Shown here piece after piece: positions 1-9,820 of a stretch of DNA of 64,000 bases (its first letter is position 1; each line of letters begins with the position of its first letter). The DNA comes from Nitrosovibrio sp. Nv6 (GTDB taxonomy: Bacteria > Pseudomonadota > Gammaproteobacteria > Burkholderiales > Nitrosomonadaceae). Both the position numbers and the translations under genes were made by a program. The notes under the pieces were generated by a model. It saw only the letters and a list, made by a program, of their open reading frames with translations, was not told the DNA's origin and did not search any database. The stretch lies in the NCBI RefSeq assembly GCF_900110495.1, contig NZ_FODX01000001.1:868001-932000 (forward strand). The letters run 5' to 3'.

Positions 1-176
1 CGATTATTCATAAAGCCGGATCGGAAACCGGGCCGCGTTTCCGGAAGTGGCCACTCAAGCGGGTCTGGCGCTACAATCGCCAGTTCGCAGGAGTTGCGAA
101 CAGAAGTGTTGCGGATAAAATGTTTACTGACGGGGAATATCGCTATCGTATCCTTCTCAAAATCCGCCTAGGCGAA

Positions 177-1553
177 ATGCCAAAGATAATTGCGATAAGC
201 CTTATTTCGATCTTCCTGGTTGGTCTCGGGGGTTGCAAAACGGCGCCGCAACGGCACGCTGAAAATGTGGGAGCCGCAATACCAGACCGGTGGCGTGCGA
301 GTAGCGAATCCCCTCAACCCGCACCCGAGAACTGGGTCGAAACATTTGGAGACCCCAGCCTGAGCGCGCTGGTAAATAGCGCGCTGGAGGAGAACTTTGA
401 ACTGAAGGCCGCGGCAGCGCGGGTAAAGGCTGCGGTAGCCCAGGCCCGCATCGAGGGGGCCGCACGCTGGCCCCAGCTTTTCCTGGTTCCGGGTTACCAG
501 CACGCTCAGATTCGTAATGCGGGATTCGGTTCGGCACGCTTCAGCGTTTTTGAGGCCGTATTCAGCCTGAGTTGGGAGCTGGATGTCTGGGGACGAATAA
601 ACGACTTGAAGACAGCCGCCATAAGAGAGGCGGATGCGACGGCAGCCGATTTTCATGGCGCCCGTCTGTCTCTTGCCGCCCGGGTGGCGCAGGGCTATTT
701 CGAGTTGGCCGAAGCCAGGCTGCAAGCGGCTGTGGCCGAGCAATCGGTGAAGGACCGGGGTATTATTGTCGACCTGGTACGGGGACGCTTCGCACGCGGT
801 TTGACAAAAGCGCTCGATGTGCGTCTCGCGCTGACGGATCTTGCCACTGCGGAAGCTGAACTCACCCAGTCACGCAACCGGATCCAGATAATTACGCGCG
901 GGCTTGAGGTTCTGCTGGGGCGCTATCCGACCGGAGCGCTGCCGGAAACATACGAACTACCGGAGCCTCCTCCCAGTATGCCCGCCGGACTGCCTTCAGA
1001 ACTGTTGGAAAGACGGCCCGATCTTGTCGCGGCATTTGATCGCCTGCGATCGGCCGACTCACGCCTGCAAGGCACGAGGAAATTATTGCTGCCTCGTGTT
1101 GCGCTGACTGCTGCTGGAGGAATGCGCAGCACCGCGTTGACCGACCTGGTCGACCCCCGGGCATTGGCGTGGAACGTGATTATTGGCTTAGTCCAACCAG
1201 TGTTCACCGGAGGGCGAATTCAGGGCGAGATTCAGCTTAATAAAGCTCAAGCCGAGCAAGCGCTTAATCTATACAAGGATGCGGCACTTAACGCCTTCAG
1301 GGAGGTGGAGCAGGTACTTGCCGCGGATGAGTGGTTGCGGGAAGAGGAAAAGGCTTTGCGAAAAGCCGTTGAGCAAACTGAAGCCAGCCGCAAACTGGCG
1401 GTCTATTCCTACCAGCTAGGATATATCGAAATCCTTACATTGCTGGACAGTTATCGTAGTACCCTGATTGCGCAGAGTGCTCATCTATCCGTCAAACGGC
1501 AACTTCTCAGCAATCGAATCAATCTTTTTCTGGCATTGGGAGGCGGGATTTGA
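177..1553 (+). CDS. RND efflux outer-membrane lipoprotein, NodT/OprM family
   Basis: Outer-membrane channel of a tripartite RND efflux pump, expected to form the trimeric TolC-like exit duct. The N-terminus from this ATG reads MPKIIAISLISIFLVGLGGC, a lipoprotein signal with the modified Cys at residue 20. An upstream ATG at 120 is in frame but would bury this signal, so 177 is preferred. The mature part has the two alpha-helical repeats of the OEP family, with LLERRPDLVAAFDRLRSADS near the middle, a family hallmark. Length (458 aa) is usual. The stop overlaps the start of the adaptor gene, so the three genes form one operon. The substrate cannot be read from the sequence. Confidence 0.9.
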   Translation: MPKIIAISLISIFLVGLGGCKTAPQRHAENVGAAIPDRWRASSESPQPAPENWVETFGDPSLSALVNSALEENFELKAAAARVKAAVAQARIEGAARWPQLFLVPGYQHAQIRNAGFGSARFSVFEAVFSLSWELDVWGRINDLKTAAIREADATAADFHGARLSLAARVAQGYFELAEARLQAAVAEQSVKDRGIIVDLVRGRFARGLTKALDVRLALTDLATAEAELTQSRNRIQIITRGLEVLLGRYPTGALPETYELPEPPPSMPAGLPSELLERRPDLVAAFDRLRSADSRLQGTRKLLLPRVALTAAGGMRSTALTDLVDPRALAWNVIIGLVQPVFTGGRIQGEIQLNKAQAEQALNLYKDAALNAFREVEQVLAADEWLREEEKALRKAVEQTEASRKLAVYSYQLGYIEILTLLDSYRSTLIAQSAHLSVKRQLLSNRINLFLALGGGI

Positions 1554-2797
1554 AAAATAAAAGCCTGCTGGAAAATTTGACAAGCAAAGGCATACTCAAA
1601 GTTATTATTCCCATTCTTGTCGTGCTGGCCGGCATCAGTATTTCATGGGCAATTGTCGTTCATCGCCCACAAGCAAAATCCGAGTTACCAGGGAGTGAAA
1701 CGCCTCTGGTGCAGGTAATCAGCGTCGAGCCCCGGACGCTTAGGCTCAACATCCAATCACAGGGCGTAGTCGTGCCGCGTACCGAGATCGACCTGGTGCC
1801 CGAGGTGGCGGGACAAATCATCCGACTCCACCCCAGCCTCGTGGCGGGGGGATTTTTCGAAGCCGGCGATATATTGATCACGGTGGATCCGCGCGATTAT
1901 GAATACGCAATCGCGGAGGCGCTTGCCCGGATCGCCGAAGCCGAGCGCCAAGTTGCCATGGAAGAAGCCCAGGCGGAGCAGGCGCGCAACGAATGGAAGG
2001 TTCTTGGCGAAGGACAACCCACACCGTTGACCCTGCGCGAGCCGCAATTGGCGGAGGCCCGCGCCAAATTGAAAGCTGCGCAAGCCGATCTGATCAAGGC
2101 TCGGTTGCAGCGTAGCCGGTGCGAGTGGCGTGCGCCGTTTGCCGGAAGAGTGCGGAACAAACATATCGGTCTCGGGCAATACGTTCAGCCCGGCGAAAAA
2201 CTCGCGCGTCTTTATGCCATTGATGTCGCCCAGGTGCGTCTGCCGCTTGCTACCGATCAGCTGGCATATCTCGATCTCCTCCTGGACCATCGCAACAGCA
2301 AACCGGAAACAGGTCCGAAAGTCATCTTGAGCGCAGAGGTAGCCGGCGCCGTGCGGCGTTGGGAAGGCCGCATCGTCCGTGCCGAGGGAGCGCTGGATGA
2401 GGAAACCGGGCTGCTTCACGCAGTGGCCGAGATAAGTAATCCTTATGCAGGAGAAGCAGGTCAGCCACCGCTCATGCCGGGATTATTCGTTAAGGCGGAA
2501 ATCGAAGGACGAGAACAATCGGATGTATTTGTACTACCGCCGGGCGCTGTCAATGGCGCGCGAGAGGCATTGTGGGTCGACGCGGAAGACCGACTGCATA
2601 TTCGCCGCCTCGACATCCTGCGCAACGAGCCGGATCGTATCCTGGTAAAAAGTGGCCTGAACACCGGCGATCGTGTGGTGATTGCCGGAATCGAGATACC
2701 GATTGAAGGCATGAAGGTGAAGATTCAGGCTGCAAGGCCAGAGCAAAAATTTGAAAAGGCCGCAACGGCCACATCCATCGCCGGCGGAACGCCATGA
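1550..2797 (+). CDS. RND efflux periplasmic adaptor (membrane fusion protein)
   Basis: Periplasmic adaptor linking the inner-membrane RND pump to the NodT-type channel. It starts at TTG, overlapping the previous stop by 4 bp (translational coupling). One N-terminal membrane anchor (about residues 17-38) is followed by the split lipoyl/barrel-sandwich domain: VPEVAGQIIRLHPSLVAGG and, after an alpha-hairpin (about 125-185), CEWRAPFAGRVRNKHIGLGQ. Beta-barrel and membrane-proximal domains follow, with the family phrase MPGLFVKAEIEG near residue 315. Length 415 aa is normal. It belongs to the HlyD/AcrA superfamily; the exact transport subfamily is not resolved. Confidence 0.9.
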   Translation: MKNKSLLENLTSKGILKVIIPILVVLAGISISWAIVVHRPQAKSELPGSETPLVQVISVEPRTLRLNIQSQGVVVPRTEIDLVPEVAGQIIRLHPSLVAGGFFEAGDILITVDPRDYEYAIAEALARIAEAERQVAMEEAQAEQARNEWKVLGEGQPTPLTLREPQLAEARAKLKAAQADLIKARLQRSRCEWRAPFAGRVRNKHIGLGQYVQPGEKLARLYAIDVAQVRLPLATDQLAYLDLLLDHRNSKPETGPKVILSAEVAGAVRRWEGRIVRAEGALDEETGLLHAVAEISNPYAGEAGQPPLMPGLFVKAEIEGREQSDVFVLPPGAVNGAREALWVDAEDRLHIRRLDILRNEPDRILVKSGLNTGDRVVIAGIEIPIEGMKVKIQAARPEQKFEKAATATSIAGGTP

Positions 2798-2861
2798 GGC
2801 ATTTTCCTTTCCCGCTATCCCCGCCCGGTTTGCTCAGCGGGTATTTCTTCAAGTGAAGAAA

Positions 2862-5800
2862 ATGACCTCCGCTTCGCCTTCATCCGGGCCAATTGCCTGG
2901 TTTGCCGGCAATCCGGTTGCCGCCAATCTGCTGATGTGGCTGATACTGCTTGGTGGAGCCGGCAGCTTGGTGCTGATGGACAAGGAAGTATTTCCCCGTT
3001 TCATGCCCCATCAGATCGAGGTCAAGGCAACTTATCCCGGAGCGGGGCCGCTGGAAATCGAGGAGTCAGTTTGCATCCGGATCGAGGAGGCAATCTACGA
3101 TTTACCGGGTGTAAAGCGGCTGAATTCGGAAATTATCGAGGGTGAGTGCACCATCAAGCTGGCGGTATTGCCAAGTTACAATAAGGATCAGGTCATGAAT
3201 GCAGTGCGCGGGCGAGTACAAGCCGTACAGCGTCTGCCAAAGGGTCTGGAAAAAATAGACGTACAGCCTGCAAACCGAATTGGTGACGATGGCGTGATAT
3301 GGGTGGCGCTCCATGGCCCTACCGATCAACTTACTCTCAAGCGCCTCAGTGATCGAATTCAGGGTGAATTATCGCAAATCCCCGGTGTTACCCGCGCACA
3401 CAATTATTACGATCTGCCTTACGAGCTCGCTATCGAGGTCTCTTCGGAACGGCTGCGCCAATACGGTATATCGCTGAATGAGGTTACCGAGACAGTCCGG
3501 CGCGCTTCGATAGATCTGCCTGGTGGAGTCATGAAGAATCCGATGGGCGAACTCTTGCTTCGCGTCAAAGGCAAGGCCCAGGATAACGTTTCAGCGGGAA
3601 ACCTGGTAGTTCGCACCAATGCTGATGGCAGCCGGATACTGCTTCGCGATGTGGCAATCATCAAGGATGGTCTGGAAGAGCGCCTGTCGGAATGGCATCA
3701 TAACGGGGAAACGGCGCAAGGCTGGGAAATTCATGCTGAAAAAGATACCGTCGAAGTGGCGAGGCGGGTCAAGGCTTATGTAGCGGAAAAGAAGGCGGAA
3801 CTGCCGCGGGGGGTGGGACTGACCACTTGGTGGGACGACTCCCAGGCATATGAGGAACGCATCGGAACCTTGCTTGAGGATGGGCTGACCGGCTTCGTGC
3901 TGGTTTGCCTCATACTGACTCTATTCCTCGATCTCAAGGTGGCCATCTGGGCTGGCATAGGGATTCTTACCTCGATATTCGGCGCTTTCTGGTTGATGCC
4001 GGTGCTGGATGTGTCCCTTAACATGCTGTCGTTATTCGGTTTCCTGCTGGCTATGGGAATTCTGGTGGACGATGCCATTATCATCGGGGAATCCATTTAT
4101 GCAAAACAGGAAGCGGTGGACGCGGCCGGCTCGCCGGAATCCGGCAAGGAGTCGTCTTTTATGGCTGGAACTCTGAGGAATCTGGCATATCTCGAGGCCG
4201 CCGTTTCAGGCGCCCGCGAGGTTGCCCTGCCGGTTGTCCTGGCTGTGATGATCGCCCTTGTCGCCTTCCTGCCCGGCCTGTTCCTGCCCGGATGGGCGGG
4301 CCAGATGATGAGGCCGATCTGTCTGGTGATGATTCTGACCCTGGTATTTTCCCTCGTTGAAGCACTCCTGATCTTGCCCGCTCATCTGGCTGTGCCCTCA
4401 AAACCTGCCTCATCCCCTACGCTTATGCGGCTGCGCGGGTCTCTTAACAATGGTTTGCAGAATTTTATTCACCGGGTTTATGAGCCGTTACTCGAAAAAG
4501 CCCTCTCCTGGCGTTATCTCACCATTGCCGCTTTTGCCACGCTGCTGATGCTGGCTGCCGCGCTGGTAGCAGGAGGTCATGTCCGGCTTTCCTTGCAGGC
4601 AGACGTGACAAAAGGCAGCTTCTGGGTCTATCTGAAATTACCTCAAGATACACCGTACAGCGAAACCCGCAGGATCGCGGAAAAAGTGGAACGGTCACTG
4701 CTGGAAATCCGGGACGAAGTCGACAGAAAAGCCAGGGTTCAGGATCCGGACATTCAACAAAGCGTGATCGTTGGTATAGAAACGATAATCTCGGAGCACA
4801 GCGCCGGTTTCTGGACCGAATTGTCGCCAGCAGGACGGCGGCATATCGTCGTCGAGGATTTCATCAGGGAATGGCGCAAGCGTATCGGCGATATTGGCCG
4901 CGCCAAGATTGATTTCCTCTATAAGGAAGGCGATCTTCCCTACGACATTGAATTCGATCTGGGCCATTCCGATTCAGCAGTTTTGAGCTCGGCCGTAGCA
5001 CAGCTCAAACAAAAGCTGGTGGGCTATCCGGGTGTATATGATGTGGTGGATTCCGCCGAACCCGGAAAACCGGAAGTTCGTCTCCGCGCGAAGCCTGAAG
5101 CCGAACGCCTGGGGGTGCGCCTGGAAGACCTCGCCGAACAAATGCGGCATGCCTATTACGGCGATGAGGTGCACCGGTTTCAAAGAGGGCGAAATGAAGT
5201 CAAGGTGATGGTGCGACTGCCTCGAAATGAAAGACAGTCTCTGGATGATCTGCAGAACCTTCCGATTCGCCTGCCGAATGGGGGACACGCCCCTTTGGGG
5301 ACCCTCGCCGACATTGATCTGATGCCAGGACAAGCAAAGCTCCTCCGCCAGAGTCGGCAGCGCATCCTGAAAATCCAGGCGCAGGTCGACCCCAGGATGA
5401 CAGACGTCAATGCGATTTATGCCGGTCTGGCAGCGGAAGAAATCCCGGAGATAAAGCGGCAGTTTCCCGGACTGGATGTCAATATCGGTGAAGAACGCCA
5501 GGAGCAGGAGGACACTGCCCGGACGCTCGTATTGTTTACCGCTGCCGCTTTGACAGTAATCTATGCTTTGATAGCGATTCCATTTCGTTCCTATGTCAAG
5601 CCGCTGATCTTCCTGCTGGGCGCGCCCGTTGCCTGGAGCGGCGCAGTGTGGGCGCACTGGCTGATCGGTTTGCCGCTGTCCATGGAATCCCTGGTCGGCA
5701 TGATTGCCGCCAGCGGTGTAGTAGTGAATGATAGCCTTGTGCTGCTGGATTATGTCCAGAAACGCGAAAGCACGGGTCAGCCGGTGGCAACACTCATCCT

Positions 5801-6050
5801 CGAAGCCTGTACCGCTCGCTTTCGGCCCATCCTTTTGGCTTTCCTCACCAACTTTGTCGGGTTTCTCCCCATTCTGCTGGAAACCAGTGAGCAGGCCCAG
5901 TTTCTGGTCCCGATGACCCTCTCCTTAACCGTTGGCCTGTTAGTTGGCATGACTGCCAGCCTGATACTGACGCCGATCTGCTATGCAATTGTAGAGAAAT
6001 CATGGTTGTCACCGTCCAGCTTGCCCTTTCGTTCGAAGCCGTCTTTATAA
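2862..6050 (+). CDS. RND efflux pump inner-membrane transporter
   Basis: Proton-driven inner-membrane pump of the AcrB/hydrophobe-amphiphile type. Two repeats of one TM helix, a large periplasmic loop and five TM helices are visible. The TM4-type helix carries GILVDDAIII, the Asp pair expected for proton relay, and the second half carries GVVVNDSLVLLDYV. The open frame extends upstream to 2751 inside the adaptor gene, but homologues begin near MTSASPSSGPIAWF, so ATG 2862 is chosen; GTG 2853 is an alternative. At 1062 aa it is full length. It closes an operon with the adaptor and channel. The drug or metal substrate is not evident. Confidence 0.9.
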   Translation: MTSASPSSGPIAWFAGNPVAANLLMWLILLGGAGSLVLMDKEVFPRFMPHQIEVKATYPGAGPLEIEESVCIRIEEAIYDLPGVKRLNSEIIEGECTIKLAVLPSYNKDQVMNAVRGRVQAVQRLPKGLEKIDVQPANRIGDDGVIWVALHGPTDQLTLKRLSDRIQGELSQIPGVTRAHNYYDLPYELAIEVSSERLRQYGISLNEVTETVRRASIDLPGGVMKNPMGELLLRVKGKAQDNVSAGNLVVRTNADGSRILLRDVAIIKDGLEERLSEWHHNGETAQGWEIHAEKDTVEVARRVKAYVAEKKAELPRGVGLTTWWDDSQAYEERIGTLLEDGLTGFVLVCLILTLFLDLKVAIWAGIGILTSIFGAFWLMPVLDVSLNMLSLFGFLLAMGILVDDAIIIGESIYAKQEAVDAAGSPESGKESSFMAGTLRNLAYLEAAVSGAREVALPVVLAVMIALVAFLPGLFLPGWAGQMMRPICLVMILTLVFSLVEALLILPAHLAVPSKPASSPTLMRLRGSLNNGLQNFIHRVYEPLLEKALSWRYLTIAAFATLLMLAAALVAGGHVRLSLQADVTKGSFWVYLKLPQDTPYSETRRIAEKVERSLLEIRDEVDRKARVQDPDIQQSVIVGIETIISEHSAGFWTELSPAGRRHIVVEDFIREWRKRIGDIGRAKIDFLYKEGDLPYDIEFDLGHSDSAVLSSAVAQLKQKLVGYPGVYDVVDSAEPGKPEVRLRAKPEAERLGVRLEDLAEQMRHAYYGDEVHRFQRGRNEVKVMVRLPRNERQSLDDLQNLPIRLPNGGHAPLGTLADIDLMPGQAKLLRQSRQRILKIQAQVDPRMTDVNAIYAGLAAEEIPEIKRQFPGLDVNIGEERQEQEDTARTLVLFTAAALTVIYALIAIPFRSYVKPLIFLLGAPVAWSGAVWAHWLIGLPLSMESLVGMIAASGVVVNDSLVLLDYVQKRESTGQPVATLILEACTARFRPILLAFLTNFVGFLPILLETSEQAQFLVPMTLSLTVGLLVGMTASLILTPICYAIVEKSWLSPSSLPFRSKPSL

Positions 6051-6218
6051 AGGGAATGGCAGGGCTTATACTATTCACTTCCCCCACGTGATTTCCCATT
6101 TGATTGTCTGCCTGGTTTGACCAGATTCTTGTTGCCAGCCCAATGTTCCACACTCGAAATGATCCGGAGTATGCAGAAGCCAGAGCGTGAGCCGCGTACT
6201 CATCGTGCAGAATCAGAT

Positions 6219-7337
6219 ATGGAACCTATCTTAAAACAGTCGGGCCGAATCGTTATCAAGGTTGGCAGCAGTCTCGTCACCAACCAGGGACAGGGGCTTG
6301 ACCACGCCGCGCTCGCACGCTGGGCTGAGCAGATTGCCCAACTCAAGAAAATGGGCAAGGAGGTCGTGCTGGTCTCTTCAGGCGCAATAGCAGAAGGCAT
6401 GCAGCGCCTGAAATGGAAAAAACGCCCTCATGCACTGCACGAGCTACAGGCCGCTGCCGCAGTCGGGCAGATGGGGCTGGTACAGGCTTATGAAAGCTGT
6501 TTTCGCCGCCACGAAATGCATGCAGCGCAGATACTGCTCACCCACGAGGACTTGTCCGACCGAAAGCGGTATCTTAACGCCCGCTCGACACTGATCACAC
6601 TGCTAAGCCTGAATGTAATTCCAGTCATCAATGAAAACGACACGGTAGCAACCGATGAAATCCGTTTTGGCGATAACGATACCCTCGCCGCATTGGTAAC
6701 CAATCTGATAGAGGCGGATGCACTGGTGATTCTCACGGATCAAGGTGGATTATTTACTGCCGATCCGCGCAAGGACATGCAGGCTAGACTGGTGGAGGAA
6801 GCCAGGGCTGGTGATCCTGCGATCGAAGCCATGGCAGGCGGCGCCGGAAGCGATATAGGCCGCGGCGGCATGCTGACCAAGGTAATGGCCGCCAAACGCG
6901 CCGCTCGCAGCGGCGCCCACACCGTGATCGCGTCTGGACATGAGACTGACGTCCTGATTCGTCTCGCTCAGGGAGAGATGATTGGCACGCAACTGCTGGC
7001 GGAAACCATGACGCTGGCCGCCCGCAAGCAATGGCTTGCGGATCACCTCCAAATACGCGGAAATGTCATGCTGGACGAAGGAGCGGTGGAAGCACTTGCG
7101 GGCGGCGGCAAAAGCCTTCTGTCGATAGGCGTGGTAAACGTCAGCGGTAATTTCGAACGTGGAGAGGTCGTTGGCTGCCTTGATCCCCGCGGAAAAGAAA
7201 TCGCGCGGGGCCTCGTTAATTACAATGCTGCGGAAACCCGGCGAATTCTGCGGCGAGCAAGCACCGAAATCGAGGCTATCCTGGGTTACATAGGGGAACC
7301 CGAGCTCATCCATAGGGATAACCTGGTTCTGCTGTAA
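6219..7337 (+). CDS. proB: Glutamate 5-kinase
   Basis: Catalyses ATP-dependent phosphorylation of glutamate, the first step of proline synthesis. From ATG 6219 the protein starts with the kinase motif [14 protein letters not shown]; longer starts (6117, 6159, 6171) would add an unconserved leader. Residues 1-260 are the amino-acid kinase fold ([50 protein letters not shown]), and about 280-370 are a C-terminal PUA domain, as in the long ProB form. 372 aa matches E. coli ProB. proA is not adjacent. Confidence 0.95.
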   Translation: MEPILKQSGRIVIKVGSSLVTNQGQGLDHAALARWAEQIAQLKKMGKEVVLVSSGAIAEGMQRLKWKKRPHALHELQAAAAVGQMGLVQAYESCFRRHEMHAAQILLTHEDLSDRKRYLNARSTLITLLSLNVIPVINENDTVATDEIRFGDNDTLAALVTNLIEADALVILTDQGGLFTADPRKDMQARLVEEARAGDPAIEAMAGGAGSDIGRGGMLTKVMAAKRAARSGAHTVIASGHETDVLIRLAQGEMIGTQLLAETMTLAARKQWLADHLQIRGNVMLDEGAVEALAGGGKSLLSIGVVNVSGNFERGEVVGCLDPRGKEIARGLVNYNAAETRRILRRASTEIEAILGYIGEPELIHRDNLVLL

Positions 7338-7391
7338 GGAACACTGACGTAGAATATTTACGTTGTCTGATATTACTCTGAGGAATTTTCA

Positions 7392-7724
7392 ATGAAGCCG
7401 CTCACTACGATTGATAATAATTTTTCGACCAGTCCGCAGATCAGCACTGAAGATCTGATTGAGATCAAAGCGGCCGGTTTCAAGAGCGTGATTTGCAACC
7501 GGCCGGATAATGAGGATGGCGGCACGCATCCGGATCACAATCTACTCGAGTCGGAAGCAAAAAAACTGGGCCTCGAATTCGGTTACCTGCCGGTCGTGCC
7601 AGGACAGATAAATGACGCGCACGTCGCTCAATTCAAAATGCTTGTCAGCGAACTGCCGGGCCCCATCCTTGGGTATTGCCGCCTGGGAATGCGCTCGAAG
7701 ACGCTTTATGAGCGAGCGCGGTGA
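7392..7724 (+). CDS. DUF442/TIGR01244 family sulfur-transferase-like protein
   Basis: Small cytosolic protein of the dual-specificity-phosphatase-like fold known as DUF442 (beta-lactamase hydrolase-like, Blh). It has the family N-terminus (ISTEDLIEIKAAGFKSVICNRPDNED) and the active-site loop CRLGMRS, matching the CxxGxRS pattern with a candidate catalytic Cys near residue 96. In related systems this domain works with or is fused to a persulfide dioxygenase, and such an enzyme follows 108 bp downstream. RBS GAGGAA lies 6 nt before the ATG. Sulfur transfer is inferred from family and neighbour. Confidence 0.8.
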   Translation: MKPLTTIDNNFSTSPQISTEDLIEIKAAGFKSVICNRPDNEDGGTHPDHNLLESEAKKLGLEFGYLPVVPGQINDAHVAQFKMLVSELPGPILGYCRLGMRSKTLYERAR

Positions 7725-7832
7725 GAAAGTAGAATCCGGGGTGCAAGACAGGGATGGGCCACGGGCTGCTGCCGCTGTTTCCACTTCGCGTTCATACTGC
7801 GCGGCGGCAATAACAGGATAAGAAGGGGCGCA

Positions 7833-8582
7833 ATGATATTTCGCCAGCTATTCGAGCCTTTATCCAGCACTTACACCTATCTGCTTGGGTGCGAGGAAAC
7901 CGGGCAGGCCTTGTTGATTGATCCGGTAATTACTTCATTGGAGCGCGATCTGGGCGAGGTACAACGCCTTGGGCTGACATTGGCCTATAGTGTGGAAACG
8001 CATATCCACGCAGATCACATCACCGCGGCGCTCGAGCTGAAAAAGCAGGCAGGCAGCAGAATCGCCGGGCCTGCTTTCGACCGGCTACCCTGCACGGATT
8101 TTGGCATCGAAGAAGGCAAGCTCCTCCAGATAGGGAGCATAACATTGCAGCCGCTGCACACGCCCGGGCATACCGATGGACACTTTGCTTACCTATGCAA
8201 TGAACGGGTATTTACCGGGGATGCTTTACTCATCGATGGATGCGGCCGCACCGACTTCCAGAACGGGGATGCGAGAACCTTGTTCAAGAGCGTAAGGGAA
8301 AAACTGTTTTCCTTGCCGGATGACTATCTGGTATATCCCGCGCATGACTATAACGACAAACGGGTTTCCTCCATTGCGCAGGAAAAGAAGCGTAATCCCC
8401 GCTTGGGAATCAGCCATACTCTGGAGGAATTCGAGCAGATCATGGCAAACCTCGATTTGCCGCCGCCGAAGTTTATCGATTACGCCGTGCCGGGGAACCG
8501 GCAATGCGGGATTTGCCCGAATGACCTGCCAAATAATCTGCAAGACTATTGTCTACACATAACCGAAAGTCTGCAGGGGTAA
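7833..8582 (+). CDS. MBL-fold hydrolase, persulfide dioxygenase (ETHE1/SdoA)-like
   Basis: Metallo-beta-lactamase-fold protein whose closest recognisable family is ETHE1-like persulfide dioxygenase, oxidising glutathione persulfide to sulfite. It shows the metal motif THIHADH (about residues 56-62), the second-shell HTPGHTDGH (about 109-117), FTGDALLIDGCGRTDFQ and the C-terminal family phrase KRNPRLG. 249 aa is typical. The partner DUF442 gene upstream supports a role in sulfide or persulfide detoxification. Glyoxalase II is a less likely alternative, because the FQ-G-D and NPR signatures favour the dioxygenase branch. Confidence 0.85.
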   Translation: MIFRQLFEPLSSTYTYLLGCEETGQALLIDPVITSLERDLGEVQRLGLTLAYSVETHIHADHITAALELKKQAGSRIAGPAFDRLPCTDFGIEEGKLLQIGSITLQPLHTPGHTDGHFAYLCNERVFTGDALLIDGCGRTDFQNGDARTLFKSVREKLFSLPDDYLVYPAHDYNDKRVSSIAQEKKRNPRLGISHTLEEFEQIMANLDLPPPKFIDYAVPGNRQCGICPNDLPNNLQDYCLHITESLQG

Positions 8583-8617
8583 CTCGGGGATGAGGCCTGG
8601 CCTCCACTCATCTATAC

Positions 8618-9136
8618 CTAATACCGAACCGCCCTAGGGTGGACGCCCGCTTTCAATGCATCAATAGCCTCATCCGCATCCTTCACCATGTGGAAGCCCA
8701 GCGGACAGAAAAAATACCTGTAGAGTGCGCGCTGGGCGTAGTTCTGGGCAATATTTTCGAGATCAACCCATTTCGACAGCCTTGCCCGCATCCAGGTTTC
8801 GTCGTTACGGCCAAAGGCGTAGGTTCTCTTTTCGGCAGTCTGGCAGCGTATTCCCTCATAGCTCACGTTCATCGCCCCCGCGGGTGACTTGACCACGAGG
8901 GTGAAGCGTATCACGCCGTCCTCTCCCACCGTAATGGATGGGGCGTCGACGTAATGAAGATTTGTGCTGACCGGGCCGGCATCGAACTGCAGCAGATTTT
9001 CCTCCTTGGGATAGGCAGGCAGCTGTGCCTGCAGCTCGACCCAGGGTCTCTCGTGATCAAATTCATACTCGAATTTTTGTTGCTGGGCATAAACGACAGC
9101 GGGCAAGAAACATAGCAATACAAGGAATCTGCTCAT
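8618..9136 (-). CDS. CNP1-like family secreted protein
   Basis: Exported protein of unknown function with an N-terminal signal peptide (MSRFLVLLCFLPAVVYAQ) and no further membrane segment. The sequence pattern (ELQAQLPAYPKEENLLQFDAG, YEGIRCQTAEKRTYAFGR, ALYRYFFCPLG) resembles the betaproteobacterial CNP1-like family, named after a cryptic neisserial protein. It has two Cys residues that could form a periplasmic disulfide. It lies 6 bp after the DUF3501 gene, so the two are probably co-transcribed, and it is convergent with the dioxygenase gene. Confidence 0.7.
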   Translation of the reverse strand: MSRFLVLLCFLPAVVYAQQQKFEYEFDHERPWVELQAQLPAYPKEENLLQFDAGPVSTNLHYVDAPSITVGEDGVIRFTLVVKSPAGAMNVSYEGIRCQTAEKRTYAFGRNDETWMRARLSKWVDLENIAQNYAQRALYRYFFCPLGFHMVKDADEAIDALKAGVHPRAVRY

Positions 9137-9142
9137 TACGTA

Positions 9143-9733
9143 TCAATCCACCGTGAGGTCTTTAACCAAAGCGTTGCGCACCGCCTCAGCCACTTCTTCA
9201 GCCGGAACTTCATAGGCGCGGTGGTCGATGCCCATGCTCAGGGGCGCATCCCGGCGCAGCGCCTTTATCATGTCTGGAGCCAGTTCGAACCGTAAGAAGT
9301 GGATCGAGGAGGTTTTTTCTTCGGTTTCCCGCTCGAGATCCTCATCAGCAATCGCATAAACCGGATCAGAGCCATTCACTTTAACCCAAACCCTGTCCTC
9401 TATGCCGATCAATTCCGCCAGCTTCGCGGCGCGCTCAATCGGGTCCGGATACTCGATCATCATGGTCGCCTTCCAGTTCGTGCCATCCGGAACGAGGGGG
9501 CCGTATGAGTCGAGCTCATCGATTATGCCTTCTTCATCAAAAATCTTTTCGACCCGCAACATTTCCTGAATTTGATACCGTACCGTCAATTCATCCTCGA
9601 AAATGAGCGTTACATTTTCTCCCAGATGAACCTTGCGGTTTTTTTTATGCGCCATCACCTTGGCGCGGAATTCCTGCCGCGCTTTGGAATAAGCTTCCAG
9701 GGTCATCAGACTGTCGCGGGTAATCTTAGGCAT
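9143..9733 (-). CDS. DUF3501 family protein
   Basis: Cytosolic 196-aa protein of the DUF3501 family, recognised by MPKITRDSLMTLEAYSKAR at the N-terminus and LRFEL..DMIKALRRDAPLSMGIDH near the C-terminus. The biochemical function is unknown. In many proteobacteria this family sits beside a GlpC/HdrD-type Fe-S protein and a rubrerythrin, as it does here (next two genes upstream on the same strand). This suggests a shared role in redox stress or electron transfer. No catalytic motif is visible. Confidence 0.8.
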   Translation of the reverse strand: MPKITRDSLMTLEAYSKARQEFRAKVMAHKKNRKVHLGENVTLIFEDELTVRYQIQEMLRVEKIFDEEGIIDELDSYGPLVPDGTNWKATMMIEYPDPIERAAKLAELIGIEDRVWVKVNGSDPVYAIADEDLERETEEKTSSIHFLRFELAPDMIKALRRDAPLSMGIDHRAYEVPAEEVAEAVRNALVKDLTVD

Positions 9734-9820
9734 GATGTTTTACTGTGATAATGTGATAAGCAGGATAAAAGGCAAATTTCGACTGCGTCGATTGCTCGCC
9801 CAGCCGTTCAGTCAAGTGCT

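Noticed and set aside
4974..5657. 227-codon frame opposite the RND pump gene
   Set aside because: Antisense shadow of a well-conserved gene; no RBS or family signature.
8581..8620. Short hairpin between the dioxygenase-like and CNP1-like genes as a bidirectional terminator
   Set aside because: Only a 6-bp GATGAG/CTCATC stem with long loop and no U-tract on either strand.
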